Positions 34,355 through 42,973 of a DNA stretch of 64,000 bases are shown here, one piece after another. How positions within the stretch are numbered: position 1 is the first letter of the stretch; the number at the start of each line of letters is the position of its first letter. The stretch comes from Paraburkholderia sp. LEh10. Its GTDB lineage: Bacteria > Pseudomonadota > Gammaproteobacteria > Burkholderiales > Burkholderiaceae. The stretch lies in contig NZ_JAGIPX010000030.1 of the NCBI RefSeq assembly GCF_017814945.1, positions 10,485 through 74,484 on the forward strand. Direction: 5' to 3'. The notes beneath the pieces were generated by a model. It was given only the letters and a program-made list of their open reading frames with translations, had not been told where the DNA came from and made no database searches. The position numbers and the translations under genes were made by a program.

Positions 34355-34360
34355 GGGTCG

Positions 34361-34762
34361 TCAATCAGGGCGTATGGTGCAGACCTGAGCATCGAGGACT
34401 CTGTCCTTCTGTAGCAGGGGAACAGCGCCCATTGATAATGGACATTGACTATATTTCCCGCCCCTCGCCGTCTCCGCGAACCTGACGACGCTCGCCATCG
34501 CGTAGACGACCGAATGGGCGAAACTAAACGCGAGCCCGCCCGACAACGACCCGGCCGCATCGATGCAGCCGCCAAAGCTCAACATCACGCCCGCCGTCTT
34601 CGCGACGCAAGCCGCGCCTCGCAGAAGCATCATGCTGCCCGACACCGGCGACACGCATATCCGCAATAGCGAAGACACGCCCGCCGTATGTGAGGCCAGC
34701 TTCACATATGATGCCCAAAAGACAATCGCCAAGGCCGCGTATGGCCAAAGAATCGGATTCAT
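34361..34762 (-). CDS. Possible small membrane protein
   Basis: A 133-residue frame starting MNPILWPYAALAIVFWASYV with two or three hydrophobic segments (to about residue 90) and an Arg-rich, non-conserved-looking C-terminus. Its ATG overlaps the stop of the LysR relic (ATGA), and a terminator follows. It could be a genuine small inner-membrane protein once coupled to the regulator, or part of the same decayed region. No family is recognised. Confidence 0.35.
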   Translation of the reverse strand: MNPILWPYAALAIVFWASYVKLASHTAGVSSLLRICVSPVSGSMMLLRGAACVAKTAGVMLSFGGCIDAAGSLSGGLAFSFAHSVVYAMASVVRFAETARGGKYSQCPLSMGAVPLLQKDRVLDAQVCTIRPD

Positions 34763-35064
34763 GCCGCCATCCCCTCTGCCGAAGGCCCGACGTGATCCGG
34801 ATTGCATCCGCTCAGGCAATTCAGATCGAGCGCGTGAATCTGCTCGGTCATGAAGTCGATGAAGACGCGAATGCGCGTCGGCAAATGCTGTCGGCAGAGG
34901 TAGCAAATGTAGTGGCCCTGGTCGTCCAGCATGTGCTGCCTCAAAGCCGTGACGAGTTCGTTGCGCGAAATGTGATCGCAAATCTGATAGGCCGGCATCT
35001 GAGCGATTCCGCGACCGTCGAGCACAGCCTTCAGCACCAGGTCCGCATCATTGAAAGTGACCAC
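34759..35064 (-). pseudogene. LysR effector-domain fragment
   Basis: The last 101 codons of this frame read as the end of a LysR regulator: FNDADLVLKAVLDGRGIAQM, then PAYQICDHISRNELVTALRQ, and RIRVFIDFMTEQIHAL. The helix-turn-helix half is missing. Upstream of about 35064 the frame no longer resembles LysR, and the opposite strand encodes a response-regulator fragment. It is a truncated remnant. Confidence 0.75.
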
Positions 35065-35277
35065 GACGAAGCTATCCGCCTCGCGACGGACACGCTCGTG
35101 CGCTCTTTCGGCAAGCAGACACGGTTGTTCGCATCCGCTGAGGAATACCTGCAATCCGGACACATCGCCGAGACATCCTGCCTGATCTCCGACGTCCTGA
35201 TGACGGGCTTGTCCGGGGTCGAGATGCACGGCCGCATCCTGGCGCTCGCTGATGTGCATGTCGTGCTTTTCGTCTAA
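35041..35277 (+). pseudogene. FixJ/NarL-type response-regulator receiver fragment
   Basis: The last 78 codons of a plus-strand frame resemble a receiver domain: RIIESDHDEAIRLATDTLVR, LFASAEEYLQSG, SCLISDVLMTGLSGVEMHGR. SDVLMTGLSG corresponds to the phospho-acceptor strand (usually SDVRMPGMSG). The start codon region, the end of the receiver and the output domain are missing. It abuts the antisense LysR relic at 35041-35064, marking a recombination junction. Confidence 0.75.
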
Positions 35278-35418
35278 CTGTTGCACGTCGCCGTGGGTCG
35301 TTACCGTAGCATTCCAGGCGATTGGGAAAGTGCGATGCGCGGCGAGCCGCGCTACTACTTTGCGCATTTCCGGCACCCGGTTGACGCGCGCTGCTCGTTG
35401 GCAGACGCACAAATAACG

Positions 35419-35454
35419 ACGGCGCGCCGCCTAAGGCGAGCGCGCCGTTTTTTT
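35419..35454 (+). terminator. Rho-independent terminator
   Basis: ACGGCGCG/CGCGCCGT stem with inner CGCC/GGCG pairing, followed by seven T residues on the plus strand. It lies about 140 bp after the response-regulator fragment and probably ended the original gene or a small gene downstream of it. Confidence 0.85.
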
Positions 35455-35462
35455 CATTCTTG

Positions 35463-35663
35463 TTAGTGAGCCTGAACTGACGGACCGTCATCTGTCGTCG
35501 ACTCGACGACGATATTTCCCCGATCATGTACGGCCATCGCAGTGCGAGTCAGGTCGGCGTCGGAATCACGCGCGCCTGAAGTTGCCGATACAGATTCCGT
35601 CTTGGTGTCCAGGGAAGGCGTGAGAAAAATAACGACAGATCGCACATGAGCTCCGATTGACAC
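35463..35663 (-). CDS. Possible small hypothetical protein
   Basis: A 66-residue frame with GTG start (35663), containing VRSVVIFLTPSLDTK and a hydrophilic C-terminus (RGNIVVESTTDDGPSVQAH). The ribosome-binding site is not clear. Base composition and third-position GC look coding-like toward the C-terminus. No domain is recognised. Confidence 0.35.
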   Translation of the reverse strand: MSIGAHVRSVVIFLTPSLDTKTESVSATSGARDSDADLTRTAMAVHDRGNIVVESTTDDGPSVQAH

Positions 35664-35782
35664 CAGGCGGCTATTTTATCGCATGCAGCAGGCACAACCG
35701 CGCACCGGAATCGACATACGACCACGCCCGGCGCACTGCCGCGAGCAGCGCGTTCTCAAGCATCGGCAAAACGACGCCGCGA

Positions 35783-36022
35783 CTAGTGGCGCATCGATTC
35801 AGGCAGCGACAACAGCAGCGCAGTCACGTCCATGTCTTCGTCGAGTTCAGGCCAGAACAGTTGCTGCTTGTCGATAGAAATAGCGAAATGTTCGCGCTCT
35901 GAATCGGTGGCTGCGGCGAGCGTCGGAAACCAGTTCAATGGGAATTCGACGGCACGGCCGTCGGATAGGTCGAGAAACATGTGTGCACTATCGAAATGCA
36001 CATCGACGGCATCAGCGCGCAT
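35783..36022 (-). CDS. DUF2442 family protein
   Basis: A 79-residue protein of DUF2442 type: VDVHFDSAHMFLDLSDGRAV, then FPLNWFPTLAAATDSEREHF and LFWPELDEDMDV near the C-terminus. These short proteins are often found near mobile or toxin-antitoxin loci but have no settled function. GGAGG precedes the ATG. No partner gene of toxin type is adjacent. Confidence 0.85.
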   Translation of the reverse strand: MRADAVDVHFDSAHMFLDLSDGRAVEFPLNWFPTLAAATDSEREHFAISIDKQQLFWPELDEDMDVTALLLSLPESMRH

Positions 36023-36123
36023 GATCGCCTCCGGCAGGGTCCAATCAAACGATAGTCGCGCGATGCGCGCGCTTCAAGCGCATTGCACGGGGCCGGAACA
36101 CAAAACCGCCGGCGGCGCGCCGC

Positions 36124-36378
36124 CTACATTTCGGGCCGCGCCAGATCGCCCTCGACGATATGCTCGCCATACACCTGCGCCGCAGCGAGCGCTTCTTCTT
36201 TCGTCGGATAGGGGCCGAGATCGGGTGCGCCGTCGAACGGAAAGAGCAGACGGCCGTCCGTCTTGCGCACCACGCGCAAGACGCCGAAAAAACGCCGGTA
36301 GCCGGCGAGCTTCGAGCCTGCGCTCACTTCGAAATCGCTTTCGCTCTTGCCGGGCACACTGGGAATGAAACCGCTCAT
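36124..36378 (-). CDS. Small hypothetical protein
   Basis: An 84-residue cytoplasmic protein with a compact beta-rich pattern (GYRRFFGVLRVVRKTDGRLL, FPFDGAPDLGPYPTKEEALA) ending in a helix. The pattern resembles small Burkholderia proteins that carry a YPTKEEA motif. AAGAAG lies near the ATG. Function is unknown. Confidence 0.75.
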   Translation of the reverse strand: MSGFIPSVPGKSESDFEVSAGSKLAGYRRFFGVLRVVRKTDGRLLFPFDGAPDLGPYPTKEEALAAAQVYGEHIVEGDLARPEM

Positions 36379-36482
36379 GATGAACTTCTTGAATGCGTAA
36401 CGCGCGAACAGCGCCGCCGTGCGTAAAACGCTATTTTCTCACGCTCATCGTGTGCGCTTCATGTCGGCGCGGCAGGCGCGTT

Positions 36483-38504
36483 TCATCTGTGCGTCGATGC
36501 ATCGCCCGGACGTTCGTTAATGTACGGCGCGACATCGCGCTGCTCCAGCGCGTCGCCGAGCTTCATGCGCAGGAAACTGCTCGTCGTGTAGCGCGTCACG
36601 CCAGAGTAGAACCGCTCGACGAGCTTCACCACGGTCGCCGAATAGGTGTCGATCAGTTCCGGGTTGATCGAAAAATTGTCGTAGTTGACGATCGCCTGCG
36701 GCTTGATTTGCACGCCCGATAGCCGCGATTCGACCTGGTGCCAGATCTGGTCGATCTGCTCCTGTGTCGTGATCTGCAAGCCCTCCAGGTTCACGAAGAA
36801 CATGTTCTTCTCGGCGTCGTAGTTGAAGCGCTCGTCGAGCGGCAGGCATAGCAGCATCGAACGCAAGCCCATCGGCGCCGCGCGAAAGATGCGCTCGTCC
36901 ATCAGACGCGGCGGCCGTTCGATGATCGGCATGAAGCCCATCAGCGCGACGATGTCGTTCTGCACGTCGACGCCGGGCGCCACTTCCGTCAGTTCGAGCC
37001 CGCGCGGCGTCAGCGCGAACACGCAGCGCTCGGTGATATACAGCACCGGCTGCCCGCGCTTTGCCGCATACTCGCCGCTAAACGTGCGATGCTCGACTTC
37101 ATCGACAAACTTCTGGCACGCGCCCTCCCGGTTGATCCTGAGGCGGCCGTCTTCGACCACGACATCCAGGTTGCCCGCGTTGAACGTGCCGACGAACACG
37201 ACGCGCTTCGCGCTCTGGCTGATGTTGATGAAACCGCCCGCGCCCGCGAGCTTCGGCCCGAATTTGCTGACGTTCAGATTGCCCTGACGGTCGGCCTGCG
37301 CAAGCCCGAGAAAAGCCACGTCGAGTCCGCCGCCGTCGTAGAAGTCGAACTGATACGGCTGATCGATGATCGCCTGAGTGTTGGTCGCCGCGCCGAAATT
37401 CAGTCCGCCCGCCGGAATGCCGCCGATCACGCCGGGCTCCGTGGTCATCGTAAAGAGGTCGATCACGCCCTCTTCGTTCGCGACGCTCGCGATGCCCTCC
37501 GGCATGCCGATGCCGAGATTCACGACGCTGTTGGCCATCAACTCCATCGCCGCACGGCGCGCGATCACTTTCCGCTCGGTCAGCTCCATCGGCGGCACCG
37601 AGCTTGCGGGCACGCGCAGCTCGCTAGCGAATGCGGGGGAATACGGTTCGGCGAAGGTCTGCCAATGATGCTCGGGCCGCGCGACCACGACGCAATCGAC
37701 CATGATCCCGGGAATCTTCACCTCGCGCGGGTTGAGCGTGTTGGAATCGGCCAGCCGCTCCACCTGTACGATCACGATCCCCCCTGAATTGCGCGCCGCC
37801 ATCGCGATCGCGAGCGCTTCGAGCGTGAGCGCCTCGCGTTCCATCGTGATGTTGCCGTTCGCATCGGCCGTCGTGCCGCGAACGATGGCGACGTCGATCG
37901 GAAAGGTCTTGTAGAGCAGATACTCGCCGCCGTCGATCTGCATCAGCTCGACGAGCTCCTGCGTCGTCCTGCTGTTCAGCTTGCCGCCGCCGTGACGCGG
38001 ATCGACGAAGGTGCCAAGGCCGATCGTCGACAGATGCCCCGGCTTGCCCGCCGCGATATCGCGAAACAGATGCGAAATGACGCCTTGCGGCAGGTTGTAG
38101 GCTTCGATGCGTCCGTCGATGGCAAGCTGTTGCAGCTTCGGCACGAGTCCCCAATGGCCGCCGATCACGCGGCGCACCAGACCTTCGTGCGCGAGATGGT
38201 TAAGGCCTTTCGACTTGCCGTCGCCCTGGCCCGCCGCGTATACCAGCGTCAGATCGAGATGCGCGTTCGACGCGTCCGGCGTGCCCAGCGCTCCCGGCCC
38301 GCCCGTCGTGGCCGCGTTCGCATCGAAAAAGCGCTCTTCGAGCGCCATCGCGACTTCCTCGGCGAAGCCGACGCCGACGAAGCCACCCGTCGCGACGGTG
38401 TCGCCGGGGCGGATCAGTTCGACCGCGGCGCGCGCGCTGACGACCTTGTTGCGCGCGACCTTGCGCTCGGCGGTGGGGAACGGGTACTGGAATACGGCGC
38501 GCAT
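36483..38504 (-). CDS. Acyl-CoA:acetate CoA-transferase, fused alpha-beta type
   Basis: A 673-residue class I CoA-transferase with both halves in one chain, as in YdiF. The alpha half (about 1-300) has GDTVATGGFVGVGFAEEV and GGHWGLVPKL. The beta half (about 305-530) has GIGMPEGIASVANEEG and the expected catalytic Glu in MTTEPGVIGGIP (about E356). A C-terminal extension of some 130 residues (ERFYSGVTRYTTSSFLRMKL) is present. It transfers CoA between short acyl groups and acetate or ketoacids. AAGGAGA precedes the ATG. It is monocistronic as far as can be seen. Confidence 0.9.
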   Translation of the reverse strand: MRAVFQYPFPTAERKVARNKVVSARAAVELIRPGDTVATGGFVGVGFAEEVAMALEERFFDANAATTGGPGALGTPDASNAHLDLTLVYAAGQGDGKSKGLNHLAHEGLVRRVIGGHWGLVPKLQQLAIDGRIEAYNLPQGVISHLFRDIAAGKPGHLSTIGLGTFVDPRHGGGKLNSRTTQELVELMQIDGGEYLLYKTFPIDVAIVRGTTADANGNITMEREALTLEALAIAMAARNSGGIVIVQVERLADSNTLNPREVKIPGIMVDCVVVARPEHHWQTFAEPYSPAFASELRVPASSVPPMELTERKVIARRAAMELMANSVVNLGIGMPEGIASVANEEGVIDLFTMTTEPGVIGGIPAGGLNFGAATNTQAIIDQPYQFDFYDGGGLDVAFLGLAQADRQGNLNVSKFGPKLAGAGGFINISQSAKRVVFVGTFNAGNLDVVVEDGRLRINREGACQKFVDEVEHRTFSGEYAAKRGQPVLYITERCVFALTPRGLELTEVAPGVDVQNDIVALMGFMPIIERPPRLMDERIFRAAPMGLRSMLLCLPLDERFNYDAEKNMFFVNLEGLQITTQEQIDQIWHQVESRLSGVQIKPQAIVNYDNFSINPELIDTYSATVVKLVERFYSGVTRYTTSSFLRMKLGDALEQRDVAPYINERPGDASTHR

Positions 38505-39169
38505 GGGGTCTCCTTGCCGGGTCTCGCCGGTGCAACGCCGTCACGGTTGCGGGTTGCGACGCGGGAAGCGCAACCGCCCGCCTTCGCGGCTTTTGCGGTG
38601 CCTGAACACGCAATTTAGCAAGCCGCGACGGGATCGTCAGCATTTATCAGCGCCCGTTCGGCGGGAGCCGGATGCGCCGGACAGGCGGTCGTTTGCAAAC
38701 CGGCCGTGCGATTCCTACGTCTGATTTCCGATGCGGCGCGAAAGCTTAGGGAAGCCAGGCATATGCGCCGTGGCTGGCGGAAAGCATGCGCGTCGCATGG
38801 ACAGCACGCGCTGCGCGTGCGCGTTTCGTTGCTCGCACAACAAAAAATATGGTTCTACCGTTTGAAAGCAGGCAGAATTGCCTAGCCTAAACAAAAAAAA
38901 CCGGCGCGCCGTAAACGAAGGAAGCAGCGCCGTCCGCAAGCGCAGCAATAACTACCGTCAAAGCGGCTGGCCATCATGACAGGCATTTCGTTTCCCCAAC
39001 CGGTCCACACACCGCGCAAAGCGCACGTGAATTCGCTCACCTGCGCGGCCGGGCTTGCGCCTGAAGCTGAATCTGAAATGGCGTTCGCGGTTGCGCCTGA
39101 AGCCGCGTCGATCGCTGCGCCGGACAGCCGCCCACGTCGCGACACATTGCGTGCGCCTCGTGAAAACGG
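38505..39169. other. Intergenic region between divergent genes
   Basis: About 665 bp between the CoA-transferase (minus) and the PAS-GGDEF-EAL gene (plus). An A-rich patch (aacaaaaaaaaccgg) lies near 38885-38905. A 13-base direct repeat gttgcgcctgaagc-like occurs at about 39052 and 39093. No RNA gene, riboswitch fold or supported small gene was found. Frames on both strands look GC-driven. Confidence 0.5.
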
Positions 39170-41524
39170 ATGCGCACGATGACGACGAATTTCCCGCTGA
39201 AGTGGCGCCGCGCGCTGCGCGGGGACGTGGCGCGCGAGTCACGCCAGGATCAGCACTTTCTGTCGCTGCTGCTCGACGCGTGGTCGGGTCGCCGCCCGGT
39301 CGGCCCCGTCGGCTTCGCGATCAGCGTCGCCACGGGAATCGGCACGGGCACGGCGAGCGTCGCGCTGCAGATGGCCTTGCACTGGCCCGCCGGCGCGCCG
39401 TTCAGCCTGAACGTCGCGGCCGGCGCGACGGCGGGTGCAATCGCGATGATCGCGACGTGCCAACGCTTCGCCGCGCAGAAATCGCGGCACGCGGCGGCGA
39501 TGGCGCTCGCCAGTTCGTTCCTCGACGCGAGCCGGGATTGCGTCAAGCTGCTCGATCTGCAAGGGCATATGCTGCGCATCAACGATTACGGCGCGACGCT
39601 GATGGAAGCCACGTCGCCCGCGCAGCTCGCGGGCGCGAACTGGCTTGGCTTCTGGAAAGGCGAAGACAGCGGTGCGGCGACGGCGGCGTTCAGAAGCGCG
39701 CTCGGCGGCACACCCGCGTCGTTTCGCGGCAGTTGCACGACGACTGCGGGGCAGCCGAAGTGGTGGGACTCACAGCTGATTCCCGTCAAGGATCACAGTG
39801 GCAAGGTGGTCGCCGTCGTCTGCGCCTCGCTCGACATTTCGAACCAGACGCAGTTATTCCAGCAATTGCGCGCAAAAAGCGAGTTGATGTCGGAGATGGA
39901 AGCGCACGTGCAGCTCGTATTCTTCTCGTCTAGCGCGAATTTCGAGTTTTTCAATTACATCACGGCTGGCTCGTCGAACGTCTTCGGCATCAGCCCGGAA
40001 GAGTTCATGCGCAATCCGAACGGCTGGCTCGAACTCGTCGTGCCCGAAGACCGGACGGCGCTGTTGGCGGAAATGCAGCGCGTCACGGCCGAATCGACGG
40101 AAGGCCGCGCGCAGTACCGGATCCGCAAGGCCGACGGCGCAGTGCGCTGGCTGCGCAGCACCGGCTATCCAGTGATCGACGACAAGGGCAACGTGCTGCG
40201 CATCATCGGCATCACGGAGGACGTGACCGTCGAGCAGGAGCGCATCGCCGAACTGGACCGGCTCGCGTACACCGATTCGCTGACCGGCCTCGCGAACCGC
40301 GCCGCGCTGTTGCGCGAGATCGAAAGCCGGTGCGCGGCGGGCAGGCCGTTCGGCCTGATGTTCGTCGATCTCGACCGCTTCAAGGTGCTCAACGACACGC
40401 TCGGCCATCTCGCCGCCGATCGTCTGCTGTGCAACGTCGGCTGGATCATCCGCCGCACGCTCCCGGGCGACGCCTTCGTCGCGCGGCTGGGCGGCGACGA
40501 GTTCGCCGTGCTGATCGGCAGCGTGGTGGAAAAGCCGGGGCTCGAGGCGCTGGCACAGGCGCTGCTCGGCGGCCTCTGCGCGAACCGCCTGCAGGACAGC
40601 GACGGCGCGTTCATCACGGCGTCGATCGGCATCTCGATCTATCCGGAGCACGGCAGCGGCCACGATGCGCTGCTGTCGAGCGCGGACGTCGCGATGTACA
40701 CGGCCAAAAAAAACGGGCGCAACGGCTACCAGTTCGCGGGCAAGGAAGCGGCGCGAACCATCGGCGATTTCGAGCTTGAGCGCGACGTGCCCGAAGCGCT
40801 CGCGACCAACCAGTTCTTCCTGCACTTCCAGACCATTCACGAGCCGCACTCGCTCGCCGTGCACAGCGCGGAAGCGCTGATCCGCTGGCGGCATCCCGTG
40901 CGCGGTCTGATTTCGCCCGGCGATTTCATTCCGCTGCTGGAAGAGACGGGCTTTGTCGTCGACCTCGGCGTCTGGGTGCTCGACCATGCGCTGCACCAAC
41001 TGGCCGAATGGCGGCAGGCGGGCGCGATGAATCTGGGCGTGTCGGTGAACGTGTCGGCGCGGCAGCTGGGCAGCGAGCAGATCGTGTGCGACGTGGACCG
41101 CGCGCTCAAACAGCACGGCATTCCGCCCGACAAGCTCGAGATCGAGCTGACGGAGACCGCGCTGATGAAGAATCCGAAGCAGGCGCAGAAGGCGATCGTC
41201 GAGCTGAAGCAGCTCGGCGTGCGCATCGCCATCGACGATTTCGGCACCGGTTATTCGAGTCTCATGTATCTCGCCGACTTCGGGCCGCACACGCTGAAGA
41301 TTGACCGGTATTTCACGTCGAAGATCGATCACGACCCGACGACGCAAACCATCGTCGAGGGCATCATCGGCCTCGCGCGCAAGCTCGGCATCAAGGTGAT
41401 CGCGGAAGGCGTCGAAGAGGCGGCGCAGCTCGACATCCTGCGCCGCGTGAACTGCGACTACGTGCAAGGCTACCTGCTCAGCCGGCCGCAAGCGCCTGAA
41501 GGTCTGATGACGCGCGTGTCGTGA
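39170..41524 (+). CDS. PAS-GGDEF-EAL cyclic-di-GMP turnover protein
   Basis: A 784-residue signalling protein. Two hydrophobic segments (about 43-95) are followed by two PAS/PAC domains (about 112-225 and 255-350, ending GITEDVTVEQER). A diguanylate cyclase domain has intact GGDEF (441-445) and no RxxD inhibitory site upstream. The phosphodiesterase domain has intact EAL (568-570), DDFGTGYSS (689-697) and KVIAEGVE (742-749). Both catalytic motifs are kept, so it may do either or both reactions. A role in biofilm or fimbrial control is possible but not shown. ATG 39179 is a second start option. Confidence 0.93.
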   Translation: MRTMTTNFPLKWRRALRGDVARESRQDQHFLSLLLDAWSGRRPVGPVGFAISVATGIGTGTASVALQMALHWPAGAPFSLNVAAGATAGAIAMIATCQRFAAQKSRHAAAMALASSFLDASRDCVKLLDLQGHMLRINDYGATLMEATSPAQLAGANWLGFWKGEDSGAATAAFRSALGGTPASFRGSCTTTAGQPKWWDSQLIPVKDHSGKVVAVVCASLDISNQTQLFQQLRAKSELMSEMEAHVQLVFFSSSANFEFFNYITAGSSNVFGISPEEFMRNPNGWLELVVPEDRTALLAEMQRVTAESTEGRAQYRIRKADGAVRWLRSTGYPVIDDKGNVLRIIGITEDVTVEQERIAELDRLAYTDSLTGLANRAALLREIESRCAAGRPFGLMFVDLDRFKVLNDTLGHLAADRLLCNVGWIIRRTLPGDAFVARLGGDEFAVLIGSVVEKPGLEALAQALLGGLCANRLQDSDGAFITASIGISIYPEHGSGHDALLSSADVAMYTAKKNGRNGYQFAGKEAARTIGDFELERDVPEALATNQFFLHFQTIHEPHSLAVHSAEALIRWRHPVRGLISPGDFIPLLEETGFVVDLGVWVLDHALHQLAEWRQAGAMNLGVSVNVSARQLGSEQIVCDVDRALKQHGIPPDKLEIELTETALMKNPKQAQKAIVELKQLGVRIAIDDFGTGYSSLMYLADFGPHTLKIDRYFTSKIDHDPTTQTIVEGIIGLARKLGIKVIAEGVEEAAQLDILRRVNCDYVQGYLLSRPQAPEGLMTRVS

Positions 41525-41565
41525 AGCCGGCCGCCCCGGCGTCGGCCTCGGATTCGGCGCGTCCG

Positions 41566-42675
41566 TCAGAACCGGTGCCGCAGACCCGCGCCGATCAGCA
41601 CCTGGTTGTGGCTCGACGACGGATCGGCCGTGTTGATGACGGCCGGCGCGCCCGACGACGCGCGCTGATAGATCGCCTCCAGATACGTATCGGTGCGCTT
41701 GGACAACTGGTAGTCGGCCTGCACGCCGCCGTTGTGCCAGTGTGCGCCCGAACCCTTCGTGTACGTATAGGAGCCCGCCAGCGCGATGGTCGGCGTCAGC
41801 TGGTAGATGCCGTTGACTTCATAGTTCGAGAAGCCGATGGACGGCGCGGCATCGCCCGTATCGATGACCGTGACGCCCGTGAACGTCGAACGCGACCACG
41901 CCGCCGCCATCGTGAAATCGCCGATCGCATAGCTCACGCCGACGCCGTAGGTGTTCTGCGTCTGCACGGCGGCATCGAAGACATCGGTTGCGCTGGGCAA
42001 CACGACGGCATCGTACGCGCCCACCGACGAGTTGCCGCGCCCGTTCACATGCAGATACGCCGCGCCCGCGTTGAGCGCGCCGTTCTGGTAGTTCGCGCCG
42101 AAGCTGTACGCACGGTTGTTCGCGAACTGACCGGCCGTATTGGAGAACGCATACATGCCGCCGAGCGTCAGCCCGCCGAACGACGGGCTCGCGTACTTGA
42201 CGGAATTCGCCGCCAGATAGGTGTTGTTCGCGTTGTCGTTGTCGAACGGGTGCGCGAATGCTGTGCCGCCCGTGCCGCCCGTCAGCGTGAAGGGCGCAAA
42301 GTAGTCGTGGACGAGGTCGTACTGATGGCCGAACGTCAAGGTGCCGGCCTTCTCGTTGCCGAGCCCCACGTAATACGGGTGATCGTTGAACATTTCGCCC
42401 GAAGTCACCGAGAAGCCGCGCTCGAGACGAAAGATCGCGCGATTGCCGCCGCCCAGATCCTCGATGCCCTGCAAGCCCCAATAGCTGCCGTCGACGAGAC
42501 CCGTGGTCGCTTTCCACTGCGAGTGCCCACCGACGTTGCTGAGATAGGCGAGGCCCGTGTCCAGCTCGCCATACATCGTGACACTGCTTTGCGCGTGCGC
42601 GCCCGTGCCGAGTGAGAGGAGTACTGCGCCCGCGGCGACCGCGGCGGCGTTCTTGTTGATCTTGTTCGCGGACAT
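41566..42675 (-). CDS. Gram-negative porin
   Basis: A 369-residue outer-membrane general porin of the Burkholderia/Neisseria 16-strand type. The signal peptide ends at GTGAHAQSSVTMYGELDTG. Strand and loop motifs include LEDLGGG-like GIEDLGGGNRAIFRLERGF, and the chain ends in GAGLRHRF with the terminal Phe required for BAM assembly. GGGAAG lies before ATG 42675. It converges with the PAS-GGDEF-EAL gene (41 bp between stops). Confidence 0.95.
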   Translation of the reverse strand: MSANKINKNAAAVAAGAVLLSLGTGAHAQSSVTMYGELDTGLAYLSNVGGHSQWKATTGLVDGSYWGLQGIEDLGGGNRAIFRLERGFSVTSGEMFNDHPYYVGLGNEKAGTLTFGHQYDLVHDYFAPFTLTGGTGGTAFAHPFDNDNANNTYLAANSVKYASPSFGGLTLGGMYAFSNTAGQFANNRAYSFGANYQNGALNAGAAYLHVNGRGNSSVGAYDAVVLPSATDVFDAAVQTQNTYGVGVSYAIGDFTMAAAWSRSTFTGVTVIDTGDAAPSIGFSNYEVNGIYQLTPTIALAGSYTYTKGSGAHWHNGGVQADYQLSKRTDTYLEAIYQRASSGAPAVINTADPSSSHNQVLIGAGLRHRF

Positions 42676-42973
42676 GCTTCGCTTCCCAAGGTTGAGTCGA
42701 TTCGACGTCAAAGGGCGACTTTTTATAGGAACGGCAGCCACATGCGCAAGTGGTGCGCGTGAAGATTCGCGCGCACCGCCCCGGAAGCTAGATTACGAAT
42801 TGCAAACGGAATCCCATTATCGAGTTCGTGCGAAACCGGTGTAAAGCGAAAACAACTCGCGCCGCGCCGGTCTTTCAAAGCGGAGGGCACACTGGCTCGA
42901 CGCGGCGGGCTCCCCCGCAAAGCGTACGCTCAATGTCCACCTCGATGCGTTGTTTTCCCACGACGGCGAGCGC

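Noticed and set aside
31624..34360. Contact-dependent inhibition (cdiBAI) locus
   Set aside because: Only the TpsB-type transporter is present. No CdiA-like giant protein or immunity gene was found.
35783..36378. Toxin-antitoxin pair
   Set aside because: A DUF2442 protein is present, but the neighbouring small protein has no toxin features and the genes are 100 bp apart.
38505..39169. Cyclic-di-GMP riboswitch or other leader RNA before the GGDEF-EAL gene
   Set aside because: I looked for GEMM-like conserved blocks and a paired stem and found none.
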